36,320 bases of DNA. Source: CAZMXI01 sp964570205 (GTDB lineage: Bacteria; Planctomycetota; Phycisphaerae; Tepidisphaerales; Tepidisphaeraceae). A program made the translations under genes and the position numbers. Under the pieces are notes generated by a model. That model saw nothing but the letters and a program-made list of their open reading frames with translations. It ran no database searches and was not told the origin of the DNA. Shown piece by piece: positions 22,561-30,889 of the stretch. The stretch is taken from contig CAZMXI010000024.1 of assembly GCA_964570205.1 (NCBI GenBank), positions 1 to 36,320 on the forward strand, read 5' to 3'. Numbering within the stretch: the first letter of the stretch is position 1; every line of letters starts with the position of its first letter.

Positions 22561-25500
22561 ATGCCTGCGCATCTTGCACAAACGTTTGCACATTCTCTGG
22601 TCATGCTTGGCCTGCTTGCGGCAGCCTCCCATGCGGCCGACTCCAATGTGTACCAGAAGAGGGCGACATGGCCCGAAACCATGCTCGCCACCCGCGCCGC
22701 CTTCATCGAGGCACAGAAGTCTCCCCAGACCGCCTCTCCGGTCACGCTTGGCCCGTGGTACGCCACCGCGCCGTTGCCGGCCAAGTTCTCGGATTCGCTC
22801 TTCCCAGAAAAGCAAGTTGATCTGAACGCCCGCGACGAGCGTAATCGCCCGCTCTGGCGCAAGCACGCCAACTGGGTCGATGGCGCTGTCCACAACCTCC
22901 CCGGCGCGGGAACCAGCGCTGTCTCGACCTACCTGTTCCGCACAATCAAGGCGGCCGCGCAGGTCAAGATGGTGGCCGGCTTCGGCAGCGACGATGGCAT
23001 CGAGGTCTGGCTCAATGGCGCCAAGATTCACTCGCTGGATGTGCCTCGCGGACCCGGAGCCGACCAGGACCGTGTTCAGTTGAACCTCAATGCCGGCGAG
23101 AACCGGCTTCTGGTCAAGATCTACAACCGCACTGGCGGCCACGGCTTCTACTTCTCGCTGATCGAAGACCCCATTGCGATCGTGTGGAAACAGATCGAGC
23201 GAGACTTCCCCCAGGAATCGGGCTGGATGAAGCGGGATCTGCCCAACAAGGCCCACCTCGCCTGGTTGGCCAGCCCCGGGGAGACAAGTCTGGAACGGCA
23301 GATGATCGGGCGCATTGTTAACGAGACCGGCCCGGCCGGCCGCGAACTCCAGGCGCAACTCGATGCCCTGACCTCGGCCAAGGCCACCCCCACCGATGTC
23401 CGCTGGCTGACGCTGTATGCCAGCGCCTCCAGGCTGCATGATGCGACGGCCAAGCTCCGGCAGCTCAATCTCACCGGCCTGCGCATGGCGGTGGAAGATA
23501 TTGGGCGCACCTTTGGCCCGCGTTACCCGAAGGCCGCCGAGTACCTCCGCCGGCTCAGCGAGCTTGAAGGCCGGGTCGAGAAGGCGACGGGCAACGAGCT
23601 GATCCGGGTCGCCTCCGACATTGAGAAGCTCCGCGGTGAGGCGCTGCTGGCCAATCCCCTGCTCGATTTCGACAAGCTCCTGCTGATCCGCCGCGATCCC
23701 AAGCAGATGGGCCTGCCGCAGAACTGGCAGGGCAATTGCTCTCTGCCCCGTGAGGGCTACGACAACGAAATCGCTGTACTAAGCCCCATCGCGCCCGGCG
23801 GCAAGCTCACCACGCTCTACAAGCCGGAGGGTTCGAAGTTTGTCGGCGACGTCGATCTGCACTTCGACGGCGACCGCATGCTGTTCTCCATGATCGGCGC
23901 GCACAACCGCTACCAGATATGGGAGATCAAGACCGACGGCAGCGGGCTGCGACAGGTTACCCTCGGCCAGGAGCCCGACATCGACAACTACGACGCCTGC
24001 TACCTGCCGAACGGGAAGATCATTTTCGACTCCACCATCGCCTTCCAGGGCGTGCCCTGCGTGGGTGGTTCAGACAAGGTGGCCAATCTCGCCGTCATGG
24101 ACGCCGACGGCACAAACATGCGGCAGCTCTGCTTCGACCAGGACCACAACTGGTGCCCCACTGTTCTTCCCGACGGGCGCGTCATGTATACACGGTGGGA
24201 GTACTCCGACACCGCCCACTACTTTACGCGCATCCTCTTCCGCATGAACCCTGACGGCACCGGCCAGATGGAGCACTACGGCAGCAACTCGTACTGGCCC
24301 AACTCGCTGTTCTATGCCCGCCCGATCCCCAACCATCCGACCAAAGTCGTGGCGATCGTCTCGGGCCATCACGGCGTGCCGCGCATGGGCGAACTGGTTG
24401 TGCTCGATCCCGCCGTGGGCCGTCACGAGGCCGACGGCGCTGTCCAGCGCATCCCCGGGTACGGCAAGAAGGTCGAGCCGATCATCCGCGATGAGCTGGT
24501 CAATGCGTCCTGGCCGAAGTTCCTGCATCCATATCCCCTGAGCGAACATTACTTCCTGGTTTCCTGCCAGCCAAGCAGCGGGGCCAACTGGGGCATTTAC
24601 CTGGTCGATTCCTTCGACAACATGGTGCTGCTGCACGAGATGCCCGGCCAGGCGCTGCTTGAGCCTCTTCCGATCCGCAAGACCCCCCCGCCGCCGGTCC
24701 TTCCCGACCGCGTGCGGCCCGAAGAGCGCGATGCCCTTGTCTACGTCTCAGACATCTACTTCGGCAACGGTTTGAGGGACATCCCACGAGGCACCGTGAA
24801 GTCTCTGCGCCTCAGTGAATTCCACTACGCTTATCCGAACATGGGCGGCCACATCAACGTGGGCGTCGAGGGCCCGTGGGATGTTCGCCGAATCCTGGGC
24901 ACGGTTCCCGTGGCCGCGGACGGCTCGGCCTCCTTCAAGATTCCCGCGAACACCCCGATCGCCATTCAGCCCCTGGACGCCGAGGGCAGAGCCGTTCAGA
25001 TCATGCGTTCGTGGATCACCGCCATGCCGGGAGAAACGCTCTCGTGCGTGGGCTGCCATGAGTCGCAGAACTCCGGCGTGCCTTCAAAGCTGTATGCGGG
25101 CAACCGCAAGCCCGCCGAGATCAAGCCCTGGTTCGGGCCCGCGCGCGGCTTCAGCTTCAAGCGGGAGGTCCAGCCAGTGCTGGACAAGTATTGCGTCGGT
25201 TGCCACGATCAGAAAGCCGCGGCGGCCAACCCACTGGCGATCGACCTCGCCGCCAAGACGCGTAATGGCTCTCATGGCTTCACGCCGTCGTACCTCAACC
25301 TGCATCCCTATGTCCGCCGCCCCGGTCCGGAGAGCGATGACCACCTCCAGGTGCCGATGGAGTTTCACGCCAGCACCAGCGAGCTGGTCCAGATGCTTCA
25401 GAAGGGCCATTACAACGTGAAGCTCGACGCCGAAGCATGGGAGCGAATCTACACCTGGATCGACCTGAATGTCCCCGATCACGGCACCTGGAGCGAGCAC

Positions 25501-26595
25501 AGCAGGATCCCAAACAACTTCGACAAGCGGCGCATCGAGCTGCGCACCAAGTACGCCAACCGCCCTGAAGACCCCGAGGCCATCCCTCAGGTCAAGGCCG
25601 AGCCGGTCCAGTTCATCAAGCCCGAGCCCTTGCCTGCGATCAAGCAGGCCAAGGTTGACTGCCCGAACTGGCCGATGACGCCGGATGACGCCGTGAAGCT
25701 GCAGAAAGCCGCCGGCGCTGTCACGCACCAGTCCATCGATCTCGGCGACGGAGTCACGCTGAACCTGGTCCTGATTCCGCGTGGCGAGTACGTCATGGGC
25801 AGTCTGACAGGCGATCGCGATGAGCAGCCGAGGGCGCGCATCCGCGTCGAGAAGCCGTTCTGGATGGCGACGTGTGAAATCACCAACCGCCAGTACTCCC
25901 TGTTCGATCCGGACCACCACAGCGGCTACATCGATCAGCACCACAAGGACCACACCACGCCCGGCTATCCCGCTTACGAGCCCGACCAGCCGGTGGTCCG
26001 CATCTCCTGGAAGCAGGCGATGGCCTACTGCCAGTGGCTTTCGGCCAAGACCGGCAGGAAGTTCACGCTGCCGACCGAAGCGCAATGGGAATGGGCCTGC
26101 CGCGCAGGCTCCGATGCCCCCTTCTGGTACGGCAACCTCGACACTGACTTCGGGGCGTTCGCCAACCTGGGCGACATCTCCATGAAGCTGCTTGCCGTGA
26201 GCGGCGTCAATCCGCAGCCGATCGCCAATCCGAGCCCGTTCGAGGATTTCCTGCCCAAGGACGCCCGCTTCAACGATGGCGCCAAGGTCGTCAACAAAGT
26301 CGGGCAGTATCGCCCCAACCCATGGGGCCTGCACGACATGCATGGCAATGTCGCGGAATGGACACTGACGAGCTGCCGTCCATACCCCTACGCAGAGGGC
26401 GACGGGCGCAACGACCTGTCGGCAACCGCCGACAAGGTCGTTCGCGGCGGTTCCTGGTATGAGCGGCCCAAGCGGGCGACGGCCAGTTTTCGCCTGGCGT
26501 ATCAGCCATATCAGCCGGTGTACAATGTTGGGTTCCGCATTATCTGCGACGTCGAGAACCTCCTCGCCAGCGGCCAGTCCGCCGCCGTGAAATAA
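22561..26595 (+). CDS. exported carbohydrate-binding-like / hydrazine-synthase-alpha-like / diheme / SUMF1 multidomain protein
   Basis: This 1344-residue homologue of the protein at 14655 starts at 22561 (signal peptide 1-26, ending SHA); GCGGAG lies upstream and an in-frame TTG at 22540 is less likely. The N-terminus (about 50-210) is a PA14-like or jelly-roll domain (VAGFGSDDGIEVWLNGAKI, AGENRLLVKIYNRTGGHGF) in place of the ThuA-like domain. The hydrazine-synthase-alpha-like region (about 370-820) repeats FVGDVDLHFDGDRMLFSM, DYDAC-type and HNWCPTVLPDGRVMY motifs. CVGCH occurs at 829-833 and 878-882. The SUMF1 domain (1070-1330) has RGGSWYERPKRA, so both catalytic FGE cysteine positions are non-Cys. 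Formylglycine generation is therefore unlikely. It lies 86 bp after the cupin and 18 bp before the CoA-transferase. Confidence 0.82.
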   Translation: MPAHLAQTFAHSLVMLGLLAAASHAADSNVYQKRATWPETMLATRAAFIEAQKSPQTASPVTLGPWYATAPLPAKFSDSLFPEKQVDLNARDERNRPLWRKHANWVDGAVHNLPGAGTSAVSTYLFRTIKAAAQVKMVAGFGSDDGIEVWLNGAKIHSLDVPRGPGADQDRVQLNLNAGENRLLVKIYNRTGGHGFYFSLIEDPIAIVWKQIERDFPQESGWMKRDLPNKAHLAWLASPGETSLERQMIGRIVNETGPAGRELQAQLDALTSAKATPTDVRWLTLYASASRLHDATAKLRQLNLTGLRMAVEDIGRTFGPRYPKAAEYLRRLSELEGRVEKATGNELIRVASDIEKLRGEALLANPLLDFDKLLLIRRDPKQMGLPQNWQGNCSLPREGYDNEIAVLSPIAPGGKLTTLYKPEGSKFVGDVDLHFDGDRMLFSMIGAHNRYQIWEIKTDGSGLRQVTLGQEPDIDNYDACYLPNGKIIFDSTIAFQGVPCVGGSDKVANLAVMDADGTNMRQLCFDQDHNWCPTVLPDGRVMYTRWEYSDTAHYFTRILFRMNPDGTGQMEHYGSNSYWPNSLFYARPIPNHPTKVVAIVSGHHGVPRMGELVVLDPAVGRHEADGAVQRIPGYGKKVEPIIRDELVNASWPKFLHPYPLSEHYFLVSCQPSSGANWGIYLVDSFDNMVLLHEMPGQALLEPLPIRKTPPPPVLPDRVRPEERDALVYVSDIYFGNGLRDIPRGTVKSLRLSEFHYAYPNMGGHINVGVEGPWDVRRILGTVPVAADGSASFKIPANTPIAIQPLDAEGRAVQIMRSWITAMPGETLSCVGCHESQNSGVPSKLYAGNRKPAEIKPWFGPARGFSFKREVQPVLDKYCVGCHDQKAAAANPLAIDLAAKTRNGSHGFTPSYLNLHPYVRRPGPESDDHLQVPMEFHASTSELVQMLQKGHYNVKLDAEAWERIYTWIDLNVPDHGTWSEHSRIPNNFDKRRIELRTKYANRPEDPEAIPQVKAEPVQFIKPEPLPAIKQAKVDCPNWPMTPDDAVKLQKAAGAVTHQSIDLGDGVTLNLVLIPRGEYVMGSLTGDRDEQPRARIRVEKPFWMATCEITNRQYSLFDPDHHSGYIDQHHKDHTTPGYPAYEPDQPVVRISWKQAMAYCQWLSAKTGRKFTLPTEAQWEWACRAGSDAPFWYGNLDTDFGAFANLGDISMKLLAVSGVNPQPIANPSPFEDFLPKDARFNDGAKVVNKVGQYRPNPWGLHDMHGNVAEWTLTSCRPYPYAEGDGRNDLSATADKVVRGGSWYERPKRATASFRLAYQPYQPVYNVGFRIICDVENLLASGQSAAVK

Positions 26596-26613
26596 GCTCA
26601 AGGGCATGATGTC

Positions 26614-28107
26614 ATGGGCGTGTGGAGTGGCTTTGCGTGCCTGACCGCGGATGAAGCCGCTGCCATGATTCCACATGGCGCTACGGTTGCGTTTTCCGGC
26701 TTTACGCCGGCCGGCGCGGCCAAGGAGGTGCCTGCTGCGCTGGCTCGCCGGGCAACGCGGTTGCATGCCCGCGACCAGGCGTATCAGTTGCGAGTTCTCA
26801 CCGGCGCATCCACTGGCCGCGCGCTGGATGAGGCCCTCGCCGACGCCGACGCCGTTTCGTGGCGCGTGCCCTACCAGGCATCGTCGGCCATGCGGCGGCG
26901 CATCAACGCGCAGCAGACCGAGTTTGCCGATCTGCATCTCTCCCACGTGCCGCAACAGGTTGAATACGGGTTTCTCGGCAGGATCGACTTTGCCGTCGTC
27001 GAGGCTGTCGATCTTACGGCCGACGGGCGCGTCTTTCTATCGACCAGCGTCGGGGCATCGCCAACCTATCTGCGGCATGCCGACAAGGTCTTCGTGGAGA
27101 TTAACCGGCATCACCTGCGGCGGCTAGCAGAGATGCACGACATCCTGGTCCTGTCCAGGCCCCCTCACCGTGTGCCGATCGACATTCGGCATCCCCTCGG
27201 CCGAATCGGCCGACCCTATGCCCGAGTGGAGGCGAATCGCATCGCGGGCGTCGTTGAGACAGATGTCCCAGACGGGGTCGCCGCCTTTGATGAGCCCGAC
27301 CATGTCAGCAACCGCATCGCGGAGCACGTTGTGCGGTTCCTGGTTGAGGAAATGCACGCAGGGCGGATTCCAGGGGAGTTTCTTCCGCTTCAGTCCGGCG
27401 TTGGCAATATCGCCAACGCCGTTCTGCACGCCATCGGCCATTCACCCGAAATACCGCCGTTCGCCATGTATACGGAAGTGTTTCAGGATGCCGCAGCCGA
27501 GCTGATGACCAAGGGCCGCCTGATCGGGGCGTCGGCATGCAGTCTGACACTCAGCGATCCACGGCTGCAGTGCATCTACGCCGATATGGACCAGTTCGCG
27601 TCCCGAATCGTCCTTCGGCCGCAGGAGTTGTCCAACAACCCCGGCATCATCCGCCAGCTTGGGGTGATCAGCATCAACACGGCGTTAGAGATGGATATAT
27701 ATGGAAACGCCAACAGCACCCATATCTGCGGGACTCAGGCCATGAACGGCATCGGCGGCAGCGCCGACTTTGCCCGCAATGCCTATCTCTCCATCTTCGT
27801 CGCGCCGTCGATCACAAGGGGCGATAGCATCTCCACGATTGTGCCGATGGTCAGCCACGTCGATCACAGCGAGCATTCCACGCACGTGTTCGTCACAGAG
27901 CAGGGTCTGGCTGACCTGCGAGGCCTCGGCCCAGCCCAGCGGGCCAGGCGCATCATTGAGCGTTGTGCCCACCCTGCCTACCGCGACTACCTGCACCGCT
28001 ACCTGGCGAAGTCGCGTTCCGGCCACATTCACCACGATCTGGCGCACTGTTTCGACCTGCACCTGAATCTCATTCGCACCGGCCGCATGCTTCCCGACGC
28101 TGACTGA
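26614..28107 (+). CDS. acetyl-CoA hydrolase / acetate (succinyl) CoA-transferase
   Basis: This 497-residue member of the acetyl-CoA hydrolase/transferase family starts GVWSGFACLTADEAA. It contains VAFSGFTPAGAAKEVP (about 24-39), the catalytic Glu in FAMYTEVFQDA (about 287-297), a GNANSTHICGTQAMNGIGG loop and a terminal HSTHVFVTEQGLADLRGL. Such enzymes move CoA between succinyl-CoA and acetate (Cat1, AarC) or hydrolyse acetyl-CoA. Being 18 bp after the second giant heme protein, it could recover CoA or make acetate from the acetyl-CoA released by the LsrF-like step (inference). A poor ribosome site is present, so translation may be coupled. Confidence 0.86.
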   Translation: MGVWSGFACLTADEAAAMIPHGATVAFSGFTPAGAAKEVPAALARRATRLHARDQAYQLRVLTGASTGRALDEALADADAVSWRVPYQASSAMRRRINAQQTEFADLHLSHVPQQVEYGFLGRIDFAVVEAVDLTADGRVFLSTSVGASPTYLRHADKVFVEINRHHLRRLAEMHDILVLSRPPHRVPIDIRHPLGRIGRPYARVEANRIAGVVETDVPDGVAAFDEPDHVSNRIAEHVVRFLVEEMHAGRIPGEFLPLQSGVGNIANAVLHAIGHSPEIPPFAMYTEVFQDAAAELMTKGRLIGASACSLTLSDPRLQCIYADMDQFASRIVLRPQELSNNPGIIRQLGVISINTALEMDIYGNANSTHICGTQAMNGIGGSADFARNAYLSIFVAPSITRGDSISTIVPMVSHVDHSEHSTHVFVTEQGLADLRGLGPAQRARRIIERCAHPAYRDYLHRYLAKSRSGHIHHDLAHCFDLHLNLIRTGRMLPDAD

Positions 28108-28155
28108 CGGCGCGCCATGTTCATCCGATGCCATGTAAAACCGGCCGCTTTGAGT

Positions 28156-28161
28156 TATAAA
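28156..28161 (+). promoter_or_regulatory. -10-like element before the GTG start of the tandem kinase
   Basis: TATAAA ends 6 nt before GTG at 28168, the same geometry as the TACAAT/ATG pairs at 9476 and 13807. It lies 49 bp after the CoA-transferase stop codon. Confidence 0.5.
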
Positions 28162-28167
28162 ACCGCC

Positions 28168-29682
28168 GTGGCAGCGGAAGCACTTCTGCATGATCTCCAG
28201 GACTTGGCTCGCGTCGGAACTCTCGTAAAGGACCGGCCGTACCGGCAGGTGTGGCGTTTTGAATTCCAAGGCCAGCCGCACTACCTCAAGTTCTTCCCGC
28301 ACCGTGGCTTACGCCATCAGTTGCGGCGACTATGGCGTGAAAGTCCAGCCGAACGGGAATTCACACGGTTGCGCTGGCTGCAGGAAGCAGGCGTGCCCGT
28401 GCCACAGGCGGTGGCGGCGATCTCCGACTTTGTTGTCGATGGCCGAAGGGGCGATGCGCTGGTCACCAGGGGGATTGAACCGTCCGCACCGCTGGATCAC
28501 TACCTGAATCAGTGCGAGCAGGTTGGCGATCCGCCGGCACACCGATCACGCCTGTGCCGCCAGATCGTGGACATTCTGGACCGGATGAAGCAGGCGGGCC
28601 TGGGGCATTCCGACCTCCACCTGGGCAACTTCCTGGTGCACGATGGGCAAGTCCATCTCCTGGATGCCTGGAATGTCCATCGACGCGGTTTATGCATGAG
28701 CGACCTGTTGTATCTGGCCGCCAGCGCAGCACCGCACGCAACACTGACTGACCTGCTGCGGGGTTGGCGACATCTGGCGCCCCGCTCGCAACGAATGCCG
28801 CGAAGCAACCGGCGTGAGCGCCAAATCCGGCGACGCCAGGTTATGCGGGCATTTGGAAATGATGACTACTACTGCCGGCTGATCGATGGATTCTGGGCAG
28901 GCCAGGCATTCCTCCGGGCCAAATTCCCCCGCCGCATGGCGCCCGCCAGCACGCTTCAGATTGCACCCGACGAATGGAGGCACGCGTGGCCGGATTTGCT
29001 GCAACGCATCGAGTCCGGCGATTTCGAGTTGCTAGAACACAACGACCGCGGAGATTCGCTCGCCGGCGAGATCGAGCTTGCCGGGCGGCCGGTGCGGATT
29101 CTCATCAGGCGACCGCGCTGGAGAACCTGGCACGAACGGCTCAGAGACCAGATCATCGGCAATCTCGCTCGTCGGGCCTGGAAGCGAGCCTGGCAACTTC
29201 AGGTCGAGTACATCGGGACCGCGTGGCCATTGCTGCTCATGGAAAAACGCGTGATGGGGCGCCTGACCGATGCAATCATGGTCTTCGAGCGAGTCGACGG
29301 ACACCCGCCGGATTGGCCGGGCTGGTCGCACGATATCGGCAGGTATCACCGCGTGCTCACCCGCTGCGGCAGGATGTTGCGCCGGATGGAGCAAACGGGA
29401 CTGTTTCTTCCTGATGCCAAGGCGAGCGACTGGGTCGTGCGGAATGATGAGAAACTCGGCCTCGTGCCGATCCTGGTGGGAATCGAAGGGATACGCCCGG
29501 CTCGGCCAAGGGAGGGGGTTCTGCGGCTGATGCTCAGCTTCTGTCAGACGCGCGGCACCGAGTTCACCGAGGCCGATGCCTTGGCGCTGGTTCAAGGATA
29601 CGCGCCCTGGGCCGACCCTGCCGAGACTGAGCGGTGGATGGAAATGTACCGCCGGTTTCAGCAGTTTTCGGCTACTGCCTGA
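28168..29682 (+). CDS. tandem lipopolysaccharide-kinase-like protein, kinase plus pseudokinase
   Basis: I chose GTG at 28168 because the upstream in-frame codons (from ATG 28117) have unusual AT-rich usage and a TATAAA lies 6 nt before the GTG. The product has 504 residues. The first half resembles the Kdo/WaaP/InaA kinases: a Gly-poor ATP lobe with YLKFFPHRG, then LGHSDLHLGNFLVHDG (about 144-160) and LLDAWNVHRRG with the metal Asp. The second half (about 285-500) repeats the fold, with LFLPDAKASDWVVRNDE and VPILVGIEGIR. It keeps one Asp but loses the Asn and the second metal Asp. It probably phosphorylates an envelope glycan core. It converges on the methyltransferase gene 10 bp away. Confidence 0.72.
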   Translation: MAAEALLHDLQDLARVGTLVKDRPYRQVWRFEFQGQPHYLKFFPHRGLRHQLRRLWRESPAEREFTRLRWLQEAGVPVPQAVAAISDFVVDGRRGDALVTRGIEPSAPLDHYLNQCEQVGDPPAHRSRLCRQIVDILDRMKQAGLGHSDLHLGNFLVHDGQVHLLDAWNVHRRGLCMSDLLYLAASAAPHATLTDLLRGWRHLAPRSQRMPRSNRRERQIRRRQVMRAFGNDDYYCRLIDGFWAGQAFLRAKFPRRMAPASTLQIAPDEWRHAWPDLLQRIESGDFELLEHNDRGDSLAGEIELAGRPVRILIRRPRWRTWHERLRDQIIGNLARRAWKRAWQLQVEYIGTAWPLLLMEKRVMGRLTDAIMVFERVDGHPPDWPGWSHDIGRYHRVLTRCGRMLRRMEQTGLFLPDAKASDWVVRNDEKLGLVPILVGIEGIRPARPREGVLRLMLSFCQTRGTEFTEADALALVQGYAPWADPAETERWMEMYRRFQQFSATA

Positions 29683-29692
29683 GCTTCGTCGC

Positions 29693-30844
29693 CTACCCCA
29701 GCGCGGCGGTCTGGTCCTCGGGATCTGCAGCGTCGCTTCGCGGTCGCCGCCCGCGTGCGACCCTCGGCCGGCCAAAAGCATCCGTCTCGGTCATTACCTT
29801 CGACTTGCGATTCGGGTCAACTACCGCCTCCAACGCCAGCGTAAGCTGAAGCGGCTGCCGCTTGTCCGGACAAGCCTTCAACAGCAGTTCCTGCGGTTCC
29901 GCAGCCGCCAGAGCATGCTCAACCCGGCTCCGGGCAAATGCGACATACTGCTCCGACTGGTCGATCCCGACGTACTTTCGCCCGAGCATCGCCGCCGATA
30001 CCACTGTCGTTCCTGACCCGTTGAAGGGATCGAGCACGACATCTCCAGGATTGGATGACGCCAGCACAATCCGGTTCAACACCCCGATCGGCATCTGGCA
30101 GCCATGCCAACCCTCACGTTCCTTGAACGTGCCGCACACGCGCGACTCATACCACGTGTCATACCCGATCTCGAAGTACCCATGCGGCGCAGCCTCCTGC
30201 GGCCGAAGAAACCAAGTGTCATCGGGCAGCTTACCCTTGGGATTCGCCCGGGCATCGTCATAAGTGGTTTGACGCGCCGACTTAACGCGCACGGCATCGG
30301 CGTTGAACGTGATGTTGGTCAGCCCTTTGTCGGGCTCGTGTTTGGTGAAGTAGAGGATATGCGTGTGGCTTTTGGCAAACATCTTCTTCGTCTGCTGGCC
30401 GAAGGTGTAGTGCCAGATGATCCAGTTCCGCATGTGGAACCCGATCTGCCGGCGGGCGATCACGCACAAATCCGCTGCGTATTCATCGCCGATCGCCAGA
30501 TAGAACGATCCGGTGGGCTTCAGGGCGCGATAGACCGCCGCCATCCAATCGTGGCTGAACTGCAGATAGTCCTCAGTCTTTTTTCGGTCGTCGTAGCCGT
30601 GATACAGATAGCCAATGTTGAACGGTGGATCGGCAAAGACCAGGTCGACCCAGCCCTCCGGGCCGTCGTTCAGGGTCTTTATGCAGTCCCCGCAGATGAT
30701 CTTGTTTGCTTCGCGCATATCGGCCGGATTGTAGACTCCCAAGCGCATCTTGCCTAACCGGCCGGTCTTGCGCGACATGCGGGCGGCGGAAGAGCCGGTG
30801 ATCTTCCGTAAACCCTTCATGAAAGCCCGCTTGCGGTTGTTCAT
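29693..30844 (-). CDS. beta-class site-specific DNA methyltransferase (solitary)
   Basis: This 383-residue DNA methyltransferase has motif IV (DPPF) at about 72-75 before motif I (DPFNGSGTT) at about 269-277, the beta-class order. Both DNA-adenine-N6 and cytosine-N4 enzymes use this layout. Here DPPF, rather than SPPY, favours N6-adenine. IICGDCIKTL, GYDDRKKTEDYLQFSHDW and HILYFTKH are other family segments. Downstream of residue ~320 is a basic Arg-rich tail with GRPRVARGRRPR, similar to an AT-hook. No restriction gene is nearby, so a solitary epigenetic role is likely. The first 45 residues are basic; a start at Met33 is possible. No Shine-Dalgarno is seen. Confidence 0.84.
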   Translation of the reverse strand: MNNRKRAFMKGLRKITGSSAARMSRKTGRLGKMRLGVYNPADMREANKIICGDCIKTLNDGPEGWVDLVFADPPFNIGYLYHGYDDRKKTEDYLQFSHDWMAAVYRALKPTGSFYLAIGDEYAADLCVIARRQIGFHMRNWIIWHYTFGQQTKKMFAKSHTHILYFTKHEPDKGLTNITFNADAVRVKSARQTTYDDARANPKGKLPDDTWFLRPQEAAPHGYFEIGYDTWYESRVCGTFKEREGWHGCQMPIGVLNRIVLASSNPGDVVLDPFNGSGTTVVSAAMLGRKYVGIDQSEQYVAFARSRVEHALAAAEPQELLLKACPDKRQPLQLTLALEAVVDPNRKSKVMTETDAFGRPRVARGRRPRSDAADPEDQTAALG

Positions 30845-30889
30845 GTGTTCTCGCCCGGTGCTCTTTAGAATTGCCCGAAAAGGCCGATA

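Noticed and set aside
25084..26955. 623-aa minus-strand frame
   Set aside because: Same cause; it runs opposite heme motifs and the SUMF1 domain of a recognised gene.
30846..30889. TPP riboswitch before thiE
   Set aside because: The intergenic space is about 45 bp, too short, and no thi-box bases are seen.
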